Source: Neobacillus bataviensis
GTDB lineage: Bacteria > Bacillota > Bacilli > Bacillales_B > DSM-18226
NCBI RefSeq assembly: GCF_019969725.1
Contig: NZ_JAHXYW010000003.1
Span: forward strand, 62,001-126,000
DNA length: 64,000 nucleotides
Reading direction: 5' to 3'
In this document: piece by piece, positions 16,628 to 26,333 of the stretch
Layout: each line of letters opens with the position of its first letter
Position numbering within the stretch: the first letter of the stretch is position 1
Translations under genes and position numbers: made by a program
The notes under the pieces: generated by a model
What the model saw: only the letters and a program-made list of their open reading frames with translations
Databases searched by the model: none
Told to the model about the DNA's origin: nothing

Positions 16628-19333
16628 TTATGCTTGTAATTTCTCACGAAGAACCATTTGTAGAATGCCGCCGTGACGGTAGTAATCGATTTCTACTTCA
16701 GAATCGAAACGAACAAGAACGTCGAATTCTTTCTTGTTGCCAGCTTCGTCAGTAGCAGTCACTTTTACAAGATCACGTGGTTTTACGTTTTCATCTACTT
16801 GAACTTCAAAAGTTTCTGTACCTGTTAATCCAAGTGTTTCAGCGCTGTCGCCATCTTTAAATTGAAGTGGCAGTACGCCCATTAACACTAGGTTTGAACG
16901 GTGGATACGTTCGAAGCTTTCAGCTAGAACTGTTTTGATGCCTAAAAGGTTTGTACCTTTCGCAGCCCAGTCACGTGAAGAGCCCATTCCGTAATCTTTA
17001 CCAGCAAGAACCATTAGGCCAGTGCCGTCTTCTTTGTACTTCATGCAAGCATCGTAAATAGATGTAACTTCGCCAGTTGGCCAGTAAGTGGTGAAGCCGC
17101 CTTCTGTGCCTGGTGCGATTTGGTTACGGATACGGATATTTGCGAAAGTACCACGCATCATGACTTCGTGGTTACCACGGCGAGAACCGTATGAGTTGAA
17201 GTCACGAGGCTGAACGCCTTTTTCTAACAGATATTTACCAGCTGGAGTATTCTTGCCGATGGCTCCTGCAGGTGAAATATGGTCAGTTGTTACAGAATCA
17301 CCGAATTTCCCTACAACACGAAGTCCAGTTAATGGCTCAACAGTGCCTGGTTCTGGTGATAAGCCTTCAAAGAATGGAGGGTTCGCAATGTAAGTAGAAT
17401 CCTCATCCCAAGTATATAATGGCTCATTGCTAGTCTTGATTTCGTTCCAACGCTCATTGTCGCCGAAGACGTTCTCATATTCTCTACGGAATAATTCAGG
17501 AGTAACCGTCTTCTTTACTACTTCATTCACTTCAGCAGTAGTTGGCCAGATATCTTTGAAGAATACATCGTTGCCGTCTTTATCTTTACCAATTGGTTCA
17601 GATGCGAAATCAATGTTTACTGTACCAGCAAGCGCATAAGTAACAACTAGTGGTGGTGAAGCCAAGTAGTTAGCTTTTACAAGTGGGTGAATACGTCCTT
17701 CAAAGTTACGGTTACCAGAAAGAACTGATGTAACTAATAGATCGTTTTCAGCGATAGTTTTTTCGATTTCTTCTTTTAATGGACCGGAGTTACCGATACA
17801 TGTTGTACAGCCGTAACCAACAAGGTTGAAACCGATTTGCTCAAGGTATGGAAGCAATCCGGAATCACGAAGGTATCCAGTTACAACCTTAGAACCTGGT
17901 GCTAAAGAAGTTTTAACAAACTTAGGAACTTCCATTCCAAGTTCAACTGCTTTTTTCGCAACAAGTCCAGCACCCACTAAAACATATGGGTTAGAAGTGT
18001 TTGTACAGCTAGTGATGGATGCAATGGCTACTGCACCAGTTTTAATTTCAGTTTGATCTCCGTTATTGAAATTAACGGTTGCTGATTTTTCAAGTTCATC
18101 AGCTTGTAAGCCGAAGCCTTGGTTGCCTTGAGGAGCAGAAACAGCTTTAACGAATTCTTCCTTCATTTTTGAAAGTGGAATCAAATCTTGTGGACGCTTA
18201 GGACCAGAAAGGTTTGCTTCGATTTCAGAAAGGTCGATTTCAATTACATCTGTATACACAGGCTCTTCTGATGGATTGAAGAATAAGCCGTTTGCTTTGC
18301 AATATTGTTCAACTACATTGATTAGCTCTTCGTCACGGCCTGTTAAGCGCATGTACTCTAAAGATTCACCATCAATTGGGAAGAATCCGCAAGTTGCACC
18401 ATACTCAGGAGCCATGTTCGCGATTGTTGCACGGTCTGCTAATGGAAGAACAGACACACCAGGGCCGAAGAATTCTACGAATTTACCTACAACACCGTGG
18501 CTGCGAAGTACTTGAGTTACTTTAAGTGCAAGGTCAGTTGCTGTTGCACCGTTTGGAAGTTCACCTGTTAATTTAACACCTACAACTTCAGGTACTGGGA
18601 AGTATGAAGGCTGACCAAGCATTCCGGCTTCCGCTTCAATACCACCAACGCCCCATCCAAGAACACCGATACCGTTGATCATGGTAGTATGGGAGTCAGT
18701 TCCTACTAATGTATCTGGATATGCTTCTAATTCTCCGTCAACTTCTGCAACATGTACTACATCAGCCAAGTACTCAAGGTTTACTTGGTGAACGATACCT
18801 GTTGCTGGCGGAACCGCACGGTAGTTGTTGAAGGACTTTTGTGCCCAGCTTAAGAACTGATAACGTTCTGCGTTACGTTCGAATTCATAATCCATATTGA
18901 TTTTTAAAGAATCAGCTGATCCATAAGCATCAACCTGTACAGAGTGGTCAATAACTAGATCTACTGTCTTTTCTGGATTGATCTTATCTGGGTCGCCACC
19001 TAGGTCAGCCATTGCTTTTCTTAAGGAAGCAAGGTCAACTACCGCAGGAACTCCAGTAAAGTCTTGCAGGATAACACGAGCTGGCTTGAATGGAACGTCC
19101 ACTTCTTGAAGCTCATTTGTTCCCCATTTTGCTAAGTTTTCAACATGTTCTTTAGCAATTACACGTCCATCGTATTGACGAAGGACAGATTCAAGTAATA
19201 CTTTTACGGAATAAGGCAATTTGGATACTTTCCCAATGCCTGCTTCTTCCAATGCATTTAAACGGTAGTAATGATACGTTTTGCCGTTTGCTTCAAAGGA
19301 AGAACGTGCGTTAAATACATCATTTTTCGCCAT
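16628..19333 (-). CDS. citB: Aconitate hydratase (TCA cycle, IRP1-type)
   Basis: Converts citrate to isocitrate with a 4Fe-4S cluster; the Bacillus enzyme also binds RNA when iron is low. Cluster cysteines are seen in [10 protein letters not shown] and [12 protein letters not shown]; other signatures are [35 protein letters not shown] and [12 protein letters not shown] near the C-terminus. The start at [13 protein letters not shown] (901 residues, normal length) follows GAGGGGG; the upstream in-frame ATG has no support. A CcpC-type operator lies upstream. Confidence 0.97.
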   Translation of the reverse strand: MAKNDVFNARSSFEANGKTYHYYRLNALEEAGIGKVSKLPYSVKVLLESVLRQYDGRVIAKEHVENLAKWGTNELQEVDVPFKPARVILQDFTGVPAVVDLASLRKAMADLGGDPDKINPEKTVDLVIDHSVQVDAYGSADSLKINMDYEFERNAERYQFLSWAQKSFNNYRAVPPATGIVHQVNLEYLADVVHVAEVDGELEAYPDTLVGTDSHTTMINGIGVLGWGVGGIEAEAGMLGQPSYFPVPEVVGVKLTGELPNGATATDLALKVTQVLRSHGVVGKFVEFFGPGVSVLPLADRATIANMAPEYGATCGFFPIDGESLEYMRLTGRDEELINVVEQYCKANGLFFNPSEEPVYTDVIEIDLSEIEANLSGPKRPQDLIPLSKMKEEFVKAVSAPQGNQGFGLQADELEKSATVNFNNGDQTEIKTGAVAIASITSCTNTSNPYVLVGAGLVAKKAVELGMEVPKFVKTSLAPGSKVVTGYLRDSGLLPYLEQIGFNLVGYGCTTCIGNSGPLKEEIEKTIAENDLLVTSVLSGNRNFEGRIHPLVKANYLASPPLVVTYALAGTVNIDFASEPIGKDKDGNDVFFKDIWPTTAEVNEVVKKTVTPELFRREYENVFGDNERWNEIKTSNEPLYTWDEDSTYIANPPFFEGLSPEPGTVEPLTGLRVVGKFGDSVTTDHISPAGAIGKNTPAGKYLLEKGVQPRDFNSYGSRRGNHEVMMRGTFANIRIRNQIAPGTEGGFTTYWPTGEVTSIYDACMKYKEDGTGLMVLAGKDYGMGSSRDWAAKGTNLLGIKTVLAESFERIHRSNLVLMGVLPLQFKDGDSAETLGLTGTETFEVQVDENVKPRDLVKVTATDEAGNKKEFDVLVRFDSEVEIDYYRHGGILQMVLREKLQA

Positions 19334-19483
19334 GTGTAAAAAACCCCCTCGTTCGTCATAAATAAACAAATTTCACGAAAAGTTGAAAAGATTGAATTTT
19401 CCCATCCTGCTTCACTTTTCTCACAATTCATATCTTAATACAACCTATTACATAAGTAAATTACAAGAAAGTTATTGCGGTTG

Positions 19484-19498
19484 ATAAGTTTTTCTTAT
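19484..19498 (-). promoter_or_regulatory. CcpC-type operator of citB
   Basis: ATAAGAAAAACTTAT on the citB strand is an exact ATAA-N7-TTAT dyad, the CcpC (citrate-responsive LysR regulator) site. A further TTAT half-site follows within a putative TTGTAA/TTGTAT promoter region, matching the two-site arrangement known at B. subtilis citB. The remainder of the 330-base gap 19334-19663 holds the divergent sspO promoter; no other gene seen. Confidence 0.7.
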
Positions 19499-19663
19499 GC
19501 TTTTTTATGTAAGTTGTTCTGAATATTTTGAAAATGTTGTCAAAGCTACATAGTTTTTTGCAATGGGAAAATACCTGCTTTCTTTATTATTATCTCAAAA
19601 AACTTTTTAATTGTCATTTTTTAAACTAGAAAGGAAATAGTAAGATTATTAGGAGGTGATTAT

Positions 19664-19816
19664 GTGGTTAAACGAAAGTCTAATCATGTCATTCCAGGGA
19701 TGAATGCAGCCAAGGGACAAGGAAAAGGTGCCGGTTTCAATGAGGAATTGGCAAGTGAACCGGAATTAACAGCTAAGGAAAGAATGAATAATAAAAAACG
19801 CAAGAAAAATCAATAA
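19664..19816 (+). CDS. sspO: Small acid-soluble spore protein O
   Basis: 50-residue forespore protein encoded from a GTG start (AGGAGGTGATTAT upstream). The translation [18 protein letters not shown]... ends NNKKRKKNQ and matches SspO ([17 protein letters not shown]). An overlapping ATG two bases upstream is in another frame. It lies next to citB, as in B. subtilis. Confidence 0.93.
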   Translation: MVKRKSNHVIPGMNAAKGQGKGAGFNEELASEPELTAKERMNNKKRKKNQ

Positions 19817-19845
19817 AAGCAGGCGGACATTCCGCCTGCTTTTTA
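19816..19845. terminator. Terminator between sspO and the convergent small gene
   Basis: AAAGCAGGCGGA-CAT-TCCGCCTGCTTT perfect 12-bp stem with T run on the plus strand and A run on the other side. Confidence 0.9.
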
Positions 19846-20118
19846 CTATTCTGTTTGATTAACTTCAGTTACCATGGACTGCAAATCCTGCTGAAAACGT
19901 TCTAACTGAGCTCGTTGATGTTCAGATGCTACTTCAAGTGCATTTTCAATTTGCTGATAGGCTTCGTTTACTTCGTCTTTTAAGTGCTTAAGCTGATGCC
20001 CATAGCTGGCACTATCGCTTACAATTGTCTCAAATAGACCTTGGGCATTTTCATATCCTTGCTGAGCAGCTTGGAATGCTTGCTGTTTATCTTTATGATA
20101 TGGGAATTTGTCTGTCAT
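19846..20118 (-). CDS. Coiled-coil protein of unknown function
   Basis: About 90 residues, largely helical and Gln/Glu rich: MTDKFPYHKDKQQAFQAAQQ then heptad-like stretches to LQSMVTEVNQTE. No membrane segment or known domain. The ATG at 20118 is preferred, with GGAG 11 bases ahead; a GTG four codons earlier would overlap the ribosome site. Its location between sspO and sspP suggests a possible spore protein, but this is only context. Confidence 0.65.
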   Translation of the reverse strand: MTDKFPYHKDKQQAFQAAQQGYENAQGLFETIVSDSASYGHQLKHLKDEVNEAYQQIENALEVASEHQRAQLERFQQDLQSMVTEVNQTE

Positions 20119-20228
20119 TTCATGATTCACTCCTTAAAATTGTATACCGTTAAAATGCACAGAACGATAAAAAATATTCAGCATAAAAAGACTTAAGCTC
20201 TGCATCCTAACTATTAGGAGGGATGAAA

Positions 20229-20369
20229 ATGACCAATAAAAACACTAGTAAAGATATGCGTAAAAACGCCCCAAAACAATCCGGCCAGCCAGAACCCATG
20301 AGCGGCTCTCATAAAGTAAAGAATCGGAATCATACCCGAGCCAAACATAATTCACATCATGACATGTAA
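20229..20369 (+). CDS. sspP: Small acid-soluble spore protein P
   Basis: 46-residue forespore protein: [19 protein letters not shown], then [19 protein letters not shown] and a His-rich end, matching SspP (CotL). TAGGAGGG precedes the ATG; an in-frame ATG two codons earlier is possible. Part of the conserved sspO-sspP-cotM neighbourhood. Confidence 0.93.
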   Translation: MTNKNTSKDMRKNAPKQSGQPEPMSGSHKVKNRNHTRAKHNSHHDM

Positions 20370-20372
20370 TTC

Positions 20373-20408
20373 AAATAACCCCCTCACCCATCATGAGGGG
20401 GTTATTTA
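20373..20408. terminator. Bidirectional terminator between sspP and selA
   Basis: AAATAACCCCCTC/GAGGGGGTTATTT stem, 13 bp, between the convergent genes. Confidence 0.9.
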
Positions 20409-20409
20409 A

Positions 20410-21816
20410 TTAAATTTTTCCTAAAGCTTCAATTAATATCGCTTCCTCTTCAGTTGTAACGGTCCTTAGATCAATTAGAAAATCGTCTTTTTGTATTCTT
20501 CCTATAATGGCAGGCTTCGTTTCGGTGCGTAGTTTCCGTCCAAGCTGCTCGGCAGATAGGGTATTATGTTTTAAGGCAATGACCATAGTCGGCAATGTAA
20601 CATCCGGCATGGTTCCTCCGCCTACCTGACTTGAATCTTGAAAAATTTTTGTTTCATATTCATTAGTTCTTTGTAACAAGTTTGTAACAAAACCGTGACA
20701 CCTTACGTCTAATTCATTAAGTGTAACCAACAAATCACGAATCACGGGGATATTCTGAACCGCTTTGTCGCCGCGGGCATAATCAATTAACGTCCCTTCT
20801 AAAGCGGCGAGTGTCATCTTGTCAACCCGAAGGACTCTTGCTAACTGATGTTTTTTCAACTTGTCAATAATTTCTTTTTTCCCAGCAATGATTCCAGCCT
20901 GTGGGCCGCCCAGAAGTTTGTCACCGCTAAAAGTCACAACGTCTGCTCCCATTTCAATAACCTCTTTTACCACCGGTTCGTCGCCAATCCCATGTTTTCT
21001 AAAGTCGAAAAGTGCACCACTGCCCAGATCTTCATAAAAAATCACTTGATCCAGCTTTTTGGTTAAATCCACTAATTCCTCGGTCTCGACTGACTTTGTA
21101 AAGCCGACAACCTTGAAATTACTTGTATGTACCTTCATAACAATAGCGGTTTCGGGACTTATGGCATTTTCATAGTCGTAAAGATGAGTTTTATTGGTTG
21201 TTCCTACTTCTACCAGATTTGCGCCGCTTTCCTCCATGATGGAAGAAATACGGAACGAACCGCCAATTTCAACTAGCTGTCCGCGTGAGACAATAACTTC
21301 TTTTTTCGCAGCACAGGCCCTTAAAACAAGATAAACCGCTGCGGCATTATTGTTAACTACCATGGCTGCTTCTGCGCCTGTAATTTCTTTGATTAATGCT
21401 TCAACATGACTATGACGTGAACCTCGTTCACCTTCTATCAGTTTATATTCAAGATTCGAGTAATTTCGGGCGGTATCCACAACATGTTGAATGGCACTTT
21501 CGCTTAACCTTGCTCTGCCAAGGTTTGTATGTAAGATCGTCCCTGTTGCATTGATAACATTTTCAAGTGTAAGAGAAAAATGGGATTTTAATCTTTTTTC
21601 AAGCAAGTCAAAAACTTCATTAATAAATTCCATTGTGCCGGGTTTTGCTTTTTGCCAATGCCCGTTTAAAATAGAAGCCCTAATATCATCTACCACTTCT
21701 TTCATCTGTTTTGAAAGTTGAACAAAATCCAACCGACTTACCTCTAAGAGTGACAAAAACCGATTATGGTTCTGAAACTCATGTACAGGTGGAATCGAAC
21801 GAAGCCATTCCTTCAT
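20410..21816 (-). CDS. selA: L-seryl-tRNA(Sec) selenium transferase
   Basis: PLP enzyme that converts Ser-tRNA(Sec) to Sec-tRNA(Sec) using selenophosphate. PLP lysine lies in FSGDKLLGGPQAG (Lys about 300); other SelA blocks are NATGTILHTNLGRA, VVNNNAAAVYL, SRGQLVEIGGSFR and EVGTTNKTHLYDYE. 468 residues is normal. AAGGAG precedes the ATG. selA is normally followed by selB; here the next gene downstream is convergent sspP, so selB is elsewhere. It interrupts the sspO-sspP-cotM order known from B. subtilis. Confidence 0.97.
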   Translation of the reverse strand: MKEWLRSIPPVHEFQNHNRFLSLLEVSRLDFVQLSKQMKEVVDDIRASILNGHWQKAKPGTMEFINEVFDLLEKRLKSHFSLTLENVINATGTILHTNLGRARLSESAIQHVVDTARNYSNLEYKLIEGERGSRHSHVEALIKEITGAEAAMVVNNNAAAVYLVLRACAAKKEVIVSRGQLVEIGGSFRISSIMEESGANLVEVGTTNKTHLYDYENAISPETAIVMKVHTSNFKVVGFTKSVETEELVDLTKKLDQVIFYEDLGSGALFDFRKHGIGDEPVVKEVIEMGADVVTFSGDKLLGGPQAGIIAGKKEIIDKLKKHQLARVLRVDKMTLAALEGTLIDYARGDKAVQNIPVIRDLLVTLNELDVRCHGFVTNLLQRTNEYETKIFQDSSQVGGGTMPDVTLPTMVIALKHNTLSAEQLGRKLRTETKPAIIGRIQKDDFLIDLRTVTTEEEAILIEALGKI

Positions 21817-21929
21817 GACTAAAACTCCTTCCCAATGGTTAAAAGTTAGGTGAAATATTTATTTTATTATAACATTTTCACGTTTTTATGGCTGATGAAT
21901 AATATGAAACGAGCAAGGAGGATAAGTAA

Positions 21930-22334
21930 ATGAAAAAAAGGAATACTGCTCAAAATCGATCCATCGATTATGAACTAGTGGAAAAATGGATGAAAAATTA
22001 CTTTTTGGATCCTCTAACATCCTTATGTGATTTTACCCAATTTCGCATTGACTTATATGAAACAGATGACGACTGGATTGTTGAAGCGGTACTGGATGAA
22101 TATAATAGCTCTGAAATAACTGTGAAAATGGTAGATCGAAGACTTGAAATAACGGCGCAAAAACAAACCTCTTCTTTATCCGCAGCATCCTCAGAAAGAG
22201 TACGTACCATCGATTTCCCCTTCTCTATTATTGATCATAAAGTAAACGCTGCCTTTAAAAACGGAGTGTTAGAGATATTTATTTCAAAAACTGAAAAGGG
22301 ACTTGGAAAAAATCGTTACATTACACTGCCTTAA
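21930..22334 (+). CDS. cotM: Hsp20/alpha-crystallin-like spore coat protein (CotM-like)
   Basis: 134-residue protein with a degenerate alpha-crystallin domain (about residues 45-130): IDLYETDDDWIVEAVL, VKMVDRRLEITAQ and the late AAFKNGVLEIFISK, the A-x-x-x-N-G-V-L-E-I motif of small heat-shock proteins. In B. subtilis the crystallin-like coat protein CotM occupies this place beside sspP. AAGGAGG precedes the ATG. Coat function is inferred from position and fold. Confidence 0.75.
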   Translation: MKKRNTAQNRSIDYELVEKWMKNYFLDPLTSLCDFTQFRIDLYETDDDWIVEAVLDEYNSSEITVKMVDRRLEITAQKQTSSLSAASSERVRTIDFPFSIIDHKVNAAFKNGVLEIFISKTEKGLGKNRYITLP

Positions 22335-22382
22335 AATCTTTTTTTTTGCAGTAGTTTACATAATAGTATTACTGCAAAATTA

Positions 22383-22417
22383 AAAAACCCTCATAACCAT
22401 TGTGGTATGAGGGTTTT
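22383..22417. terminator. Bidirectional terminator between cotM-like and selW-like genes
   Basis: AAAACCCTCATA/TATGAGGGTTTT stem with flanking A and T tracts. Confidence 0.85.
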
Positions 22418-22419
22418 AT

Positions 22420-22659
22420 TTATTTTGCTGCTATAATTTCAATGATTTCTTCTGTATCCGGAAAAATGCCCGTATCAAGTTTAGAATAGATCTTCTCTCC
22501 GTTAACCGTTACTTCGAAAGCGCCACCGGAACTTGGGATGAGCTCCATCTTTTTTATGTCACGAAAAAAATGGTTAAATAATTCTTCCGCGAAACTCGCG
22601 GCTTTTGGTGCATAGTTTCATTGCATGCAAAATTCAACAATCACATGATAATTTTTCAT
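22420..22659 (-). CDS. SelW/Rdx-family selenoprotein with CxxU motif (in-frame UGA)
   Basis: Read through one in-frame TGA (22618-22620) the minus strand gives 79 residues starting MKNYHVIVEFCMQ-U-NYAPKAA and ending IIEIIAAK. The CMQU segment after strand 1 and the later SSGGAFEVTVNGEKIYSK and GIFPDTEEI match the SelW/SelT/SelH thioredoxin-like (Rdx) fold, where Cys and Sec form the redox pair. AAAGGGGGT precedes the ATG. A bSECIS-like hairpin follows the TGA. Without Sec decoding the gene would look like a 13-codon fragment. selA and selD on either side strongly support recoding. Confidence 0.88.
22587..22601 (-). promoter_or_regulatory. bSECIS-like hairpin of the SelW-like gene
   Basis: CCGCGA-GTT-TCGCGG on the minus strand, a perfect 6-bp stem with a three-base loop starting with G, about 16 bases after the TGA. 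Position and loop G fit bacterial SECIS elements bound by SelB. Confidence 0.75.
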
Positions 22660-22789
22660 ATATGTACCCCCTTTAAAACTTTCTATTATTTCTATAGTAG
22701 AAACATTTTATCTTACAGCTTATTCTACCGCAAATGTTTTGCTCCTATAAGGGGAATTGTTATACTATTTAAGTGGAGGTGGACATGTG

Positions 22790-23842
22790 ATGAGTGAACA
22801 AGAAAAAATTCGCCTGACTTCTTTATCAACTAAAGCTGGTTGAGGCTGTAAAATCGGTCCTGAGGACCTGGCGCAAGTTTTGCGTCAATTACCAAAACAA
22901 GACCCTGTCCCTGAATTGTTAGTGGGACATGAAACAAGTGATGATGCCGGTGTATACCGTTTAACAGACACTATTGCCTTAATTCAAACGGTCGATTACT
23001 TTACCCCGATCGTGGATGATCCTTATATGTTTGGGCAAATTGCGGCAGCCAATTCATTAAGTGATGTCTATGCAATGGGAGGCGAACCGAAAACGGTCCT
23101 AAACATTGTCGGGTACCCGATTAAAATACTTGGTGCAAATATGTTGGCGGAAATTCTCCGCGGTGCTGCTGACAAAGTAAAGGAAGCTGGGGCGATTACC
23201 GTTGGCGGCCATTCGATCGATGACCAGGAACCAAAATTCGGGTTGTCAGTAACAGGTATCGTCCATCCTGATAAGGTTTGGAAAAATGTTGGGGCAAGAC
23301 CTGGGGATGTACTTGTTTTAACAAAACCGATTGGGGTTGGCATTCTAACCACCGGAATTAAAAGAAGTGTAGTATCGAAAGAGCAGGAACAAGCTGTAAC
23401 AGAAACTATGGCCATGCTCAATAAAACTGCCGCCCAAGTTTTAACAGACTTTACCCCTCATGCCGTAACAGATGTCACAGGATTTGGATTACTTGGTCAT
23501 GGCAGCGAAATGGCGCGCGGCAGCAATGTCAGCTTCGAAATATCATCTTCACAAGTGCCAGTACTAGAAGGTGCTATTGACCTTGCGAAAAATGGTGTTG
23601 TACCTGGGGGTTCAAAATCGAATCATAAGTGGTTAAATGATGATGTTGCTTATGAAGAGATTCTTCCTGAAGAGCAGCTAGTCCTTTGTGATGCCATTAC
23701 TTCTGGTGGTCTCCTGGTTTCCTTAAGTGAATCAGATGCACACAAATATATAGAAGGACTCCATTCAAATGGATTAGGACAAGCATCAATTATCGGAAGA
23801 GTAACCGAGAAAAAAGATAAGCTTATTTATGTAAAAAGATAA
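22790..23842 (+). CDS. selD: Selenide, water dikinase SelD, itself a selenoprotein (Sec18)
   Basis: Makes selenophosphate from selenide and ATP. The real start is at 22790 (GGAGGT upstream; MSEQEKIRLTSLSTKAG), followed by TGA at 22841-22843 in the catalytic loop KAG-U-GCKIGP, where selenoprotein SelDs carry Sec and others Cys; Lys21 follows. The AIRS-type domains continue (GHETSDDAGVYRL, VDYFTPIVDDPY, VTDVTGFGLLGHGSEMA). 350 residues is the normal length; a start after the TGA (22880) would lose the active site. A SECIS-like hairpin follows the TGA. Confidence 0.96.
22856..22868 (+). promoter_or_regulatory. bSECIS-like hairpin of selD
   Basis: GGTCC-TGA-GGACC, a 5-bp stem with G in the loop, 12 bases after the recoded TGA. 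The TGA in its loop is out of the selD frame. Short but correctly placed for a bacterial SECIS. Confidence 0.65.
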
Positions 23843-23872
23843 ACAGCGAAGGAGTCCTTCGCTGTTTTTTTT
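23843..23872 (+). terminator. selD terminator
   Basis: ACAGCGAAGGA-G-TCCTTCGCTGT stem followed by T8; convergent tdh ends just behind it. Confidence 0.9.
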
Positions 23873-23874
23873 GA

Positions 23875-24837
23875 TTAACTAGAAATTTTCATTTGTAATT
23901 TTTGCTGCAGCTTATCAAGCATATCCTTCGTCATTTTGTCTAAGTCGTAGTCGAATTTAAAGCCCCATTCCTCTTTTGCTGCCGTGGAATCAATGGAGTT
24001 TGGCCAGCTGTCAGCAATCTTTTGACGGGCAGGATCCACTTTATAGGAAATTTTAAATCCTGGGATATACTTGCGAATACTCGCAGCAATTTCTTCAGGA
24101 TCAAAGCTCATCGAACTAACATTAAATGAATTTCTATGAATTAATTTGGATGCGTCTGCTTCCATTAAGTCGATAATCGCATTCAATGCATCTGGCATAT
24201 ACATCATATCCATATAGGTGCCTTTATCAATATAAGATGTGTATTTACCATTTTTGACTGCTTCATAGTAAATTTCAACGGCATAATCTGTTGTTCCTCC
24301 GCCTGGTAAGGCAACATATGAAATTAAGCCTGGAAAACGCAATCCACGTGTGTCTACTCCAAATTTATGGAAGTAATAATCAGATAATAACTCGCCTGCT
24401 ACTTTATTTACACCATACATGGTGGTAGGGCGCATAATGGTATCTTGTGGTGTTTCATCCTTTGGGGTTGTTGGACCAAAGGCTCCGATTGAGCTTGGTG
24501 TGAAAAATTGTGCGTTTACCTCCCTTGCTGTTTCAAGGGAATTCATTAGTCCGCCCATATTTAAATTCCAAGCAAATACTGGTTTCGCTTCAGCAGTAGC
24601 AGATAGCAGTGCAGCTAAATGCATGACCGTATCAACTTTATATTTTTTGGCAATCTCAACCATGGATTTTAAATCGGTTACGTCTACGATCTCAAATGGA
24701 CCGCTTTGGGCCGCTTCACTGTCATTCTTTTTAATATCTGTAGCGATTACATTGTCTGTTCCGTAAATATCTCTTAACTTCATCGTTAATTCAGAGCCAA
24801 TTTGCCCTAATGCACCCGTAATTAATATTCGCTTCAT
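23875..24837 (-). CDS. tdh: L-threonine 3-dehydrogenase, SDR type
   Basis: NAD-dependent extended SDR that oxidises threonine to 2-amino-3-ketobutyrate. Nucleotide loop [12 protein letters not shown] (residues 5-16), Ser of PSSIGAFGP and catalytic YGVNK (Tyr about 141), then the family segment [23 protein letters not shown]. 320 residues is normal for the epimerase-like TDH. It begins 29 bases after kbl on the same strand, so kbl and tdh form a threonine-to-glycine operon. Confidence 0.92.
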   Translation of the reverse strand: MKRILITGALGQIGSELTMKLRDIYGTDNVIATDIKKNDSEAAQSGPFEIVDVTDLKSMVEIAKKYKVDTVMHLAALLSATAEAKPVFAWNLNMGGLMNSLETAREVNAQFFTPSSIGAFGPTTPKDETPQDTIMRPTTMYGVNKVAGELLSDYYFHKFGVDTRGLRFPGLISYVALPGGGTTDYAVEIYYEAVKNGKYTSYIDKGTYMDMMYMPDALNAIIDLMEADASKLIHRNSFNVSSMSFDPEEIAASIRKYIPGFKISYKVDPARQKIADSWPNSIDSTAAKEEWGFKFDYDLDKMTKDMLDKLQQKLQMKISS

Positions 24838-24866
24838 GATGCTCCTCCACCTCAGTCAATTTAGTC

Positions 24867-26057
24867 TTAAATAATACCCATTTCTTTGCCGACTTTTTCA
24901 TATATTGAAATTGCTTTATCCAGCATTTCTTTTGTATGCGCCGCAGTTGGCATGTTGCGGACCCGTCCCGTACCTTGAGGAACGGTCGGGAAAACAATCG
25001 CTTTTGCATAAACGCCTTCTTCATTTAACCGCTTGCTAAATTGTTGGGTAAGTGATTCTTCTCCAATGATACACGGTGTAATTGGCGTTTCGCTGTTGCC
25101 GATATTAAACCCTAATTCCTTTAATCCTTTTTTCAGATAGTTGCCGTTTTCCCAAAGCTTTTGATTAAGCTCAGTGCTTTCCATTAATATTTCAATGGAC
25201 TTTTTACTTGCAGCCACATCTGCCGGGGTTAATGAGGTTGAAAATAGGAAAGGACGACTGCGAACCTTTAACCAGTCAATCAGATTTTTCTTCCCGGCAA
25301 CATAACCGCCGACAACCCCTATTGCTTTTGAAAGTGTTCCAATTTGGAAATCAATCTTGTCGGACAAACCAAAATGCTTGACCGTCCCTGCTCCTTCCCC
25401 AAGAACACCAGAACCATGGGCATCATCGACATATGTAATTAAATCAAATTCTTCGGCAATTTTTACGATTTCAGGTAATAAGGCAACATCGCCATCCATG
25501 GAAAAAACACCATCCGTAATGACCATGATTTTATTGTATTGGCCTGATTCTTTCGCTTCCTTCGCTTTTGCTCGTAAATCTTCCATATCAGAGTGGTTGA
25601 AGCGGATTATTTTTGCTTTTGAAAGTCTGCAGCCGTCAATGATGGAGGCATGGTTCAATTCATCGGATAATATAGCATCATTTTTATCCATAACGGCTGA
25701 AATAGCGGCCATATTACAATTAAATCCGGATTGGTATGCAATCGCCGCTTCTGTATGTTTAAATTCAGCCAGCTTTTCCTCTAATTCAACATGAAGTTTC
25801 AGCGTTCCATTAATGGTTCGAACAGCTCCTGCACCGACACCATACTGAACAATCGCCTCAGAGGCTGCTTTTTTCAAACGCTCGTCTGTTGCCAGTCCTA
25901 AATAATTATTAGAAGAAAGATTGACAAGCTCTTTACCGTTAATGGTAATCATTGGTCCGTTTGGACTTTCTAGCGGATCTATAACATTGTAAAGGCCTTT
26001 ACCTTTTAAATCTTCAAGATTTTCGTTTAAAAATTGCTCCAAAATGTTACTGGACAT
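24867..26057 (-). CDS. kbl: Glycine C-acetyltransferase (2-amino-3-ketobutyrate CoA ligase)
   Basis: PLP enzyme of the alpha-oxoamine synthase family that splits 2-amino-3-ketobutyrate with CoA to glycine and acetyl-CoA. PLP lysine is in [16 protein letters not shown]; other motifs are [34 protein letters not shown] and [11 protein letters not shown]. The start at MSSNILEQF (396 residues) follows AGGAGG by 9 bases. Partner of Tdh directly downstream. No recognisable riboswitch in 26058-26333. Confidence 0.95.
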   Translation of the reverse strand: MSSNILEQFLNENLEDLKGKGLYNVIDPLESPNGPMITINGKELVNLSSNNYLGLATDERLKKAASEAIVQYGVGAGAVRTINGTLKLHVELEEKLAEFKHTEAAIAYQSGFNCNMAAISAVMDKNDAILSDELNHASIIDGCRLSKAKIIRFNHSDMEDLRAKAKEAKESGQYNKIMVITDGVFSMDGDVALLPEIVKIAEEFDLITYVDDAHGSGVLGEGAGTVKHFGLSDKIDFQIGTLSKAIGVVGGYVAGKKNLIDWLKVRSRPFLFSTSLTPADVAASKKSIEILMESTELNQKLWENGNYLKKGLKELGFNIGNSETPITPCIIGEESLTQQFSKRLNEEGVYAKAIVFPTVPQGTGRVRNMPTAAHTKEMLDKAISIYEKVGKEMGII

Positions 26058-26333
26058 TTTCAATACCTCCTATATTATCTAAAGTATCCTTTTGTCGTTT
26101 TAATACATACATTTGTCCACTCCAGAAAGACACGCGTATCTTCGCTAACGCCTTTATTAAAGGATTCCTGTAATATACTTTATCACACTTTTTATGAAAT
26201 GTTCATATGTAGAGGACAAAAAAATAAAAATAATTTTATAAATTTAGATTGCCCAACTCGCTAGAAGGATATTTTAAACAGTTAGCTGCAAAGAAAAAGA
26301 ACCAATCCATTGGAAAGGTTCTCCCTTTATTAT

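Noticed and set aside
22880..22900. selD start at 22880
   Set aside because: Removes the catalytic loop; an in-frame TGA explained by selenocysteine and a good upstream start exist.
26058..26200. Riboswitch upstream of kbl
   Set aside because: A hairpin is visible near 26130-26160 but no known riboswitch core (for example glycine) could be matched.
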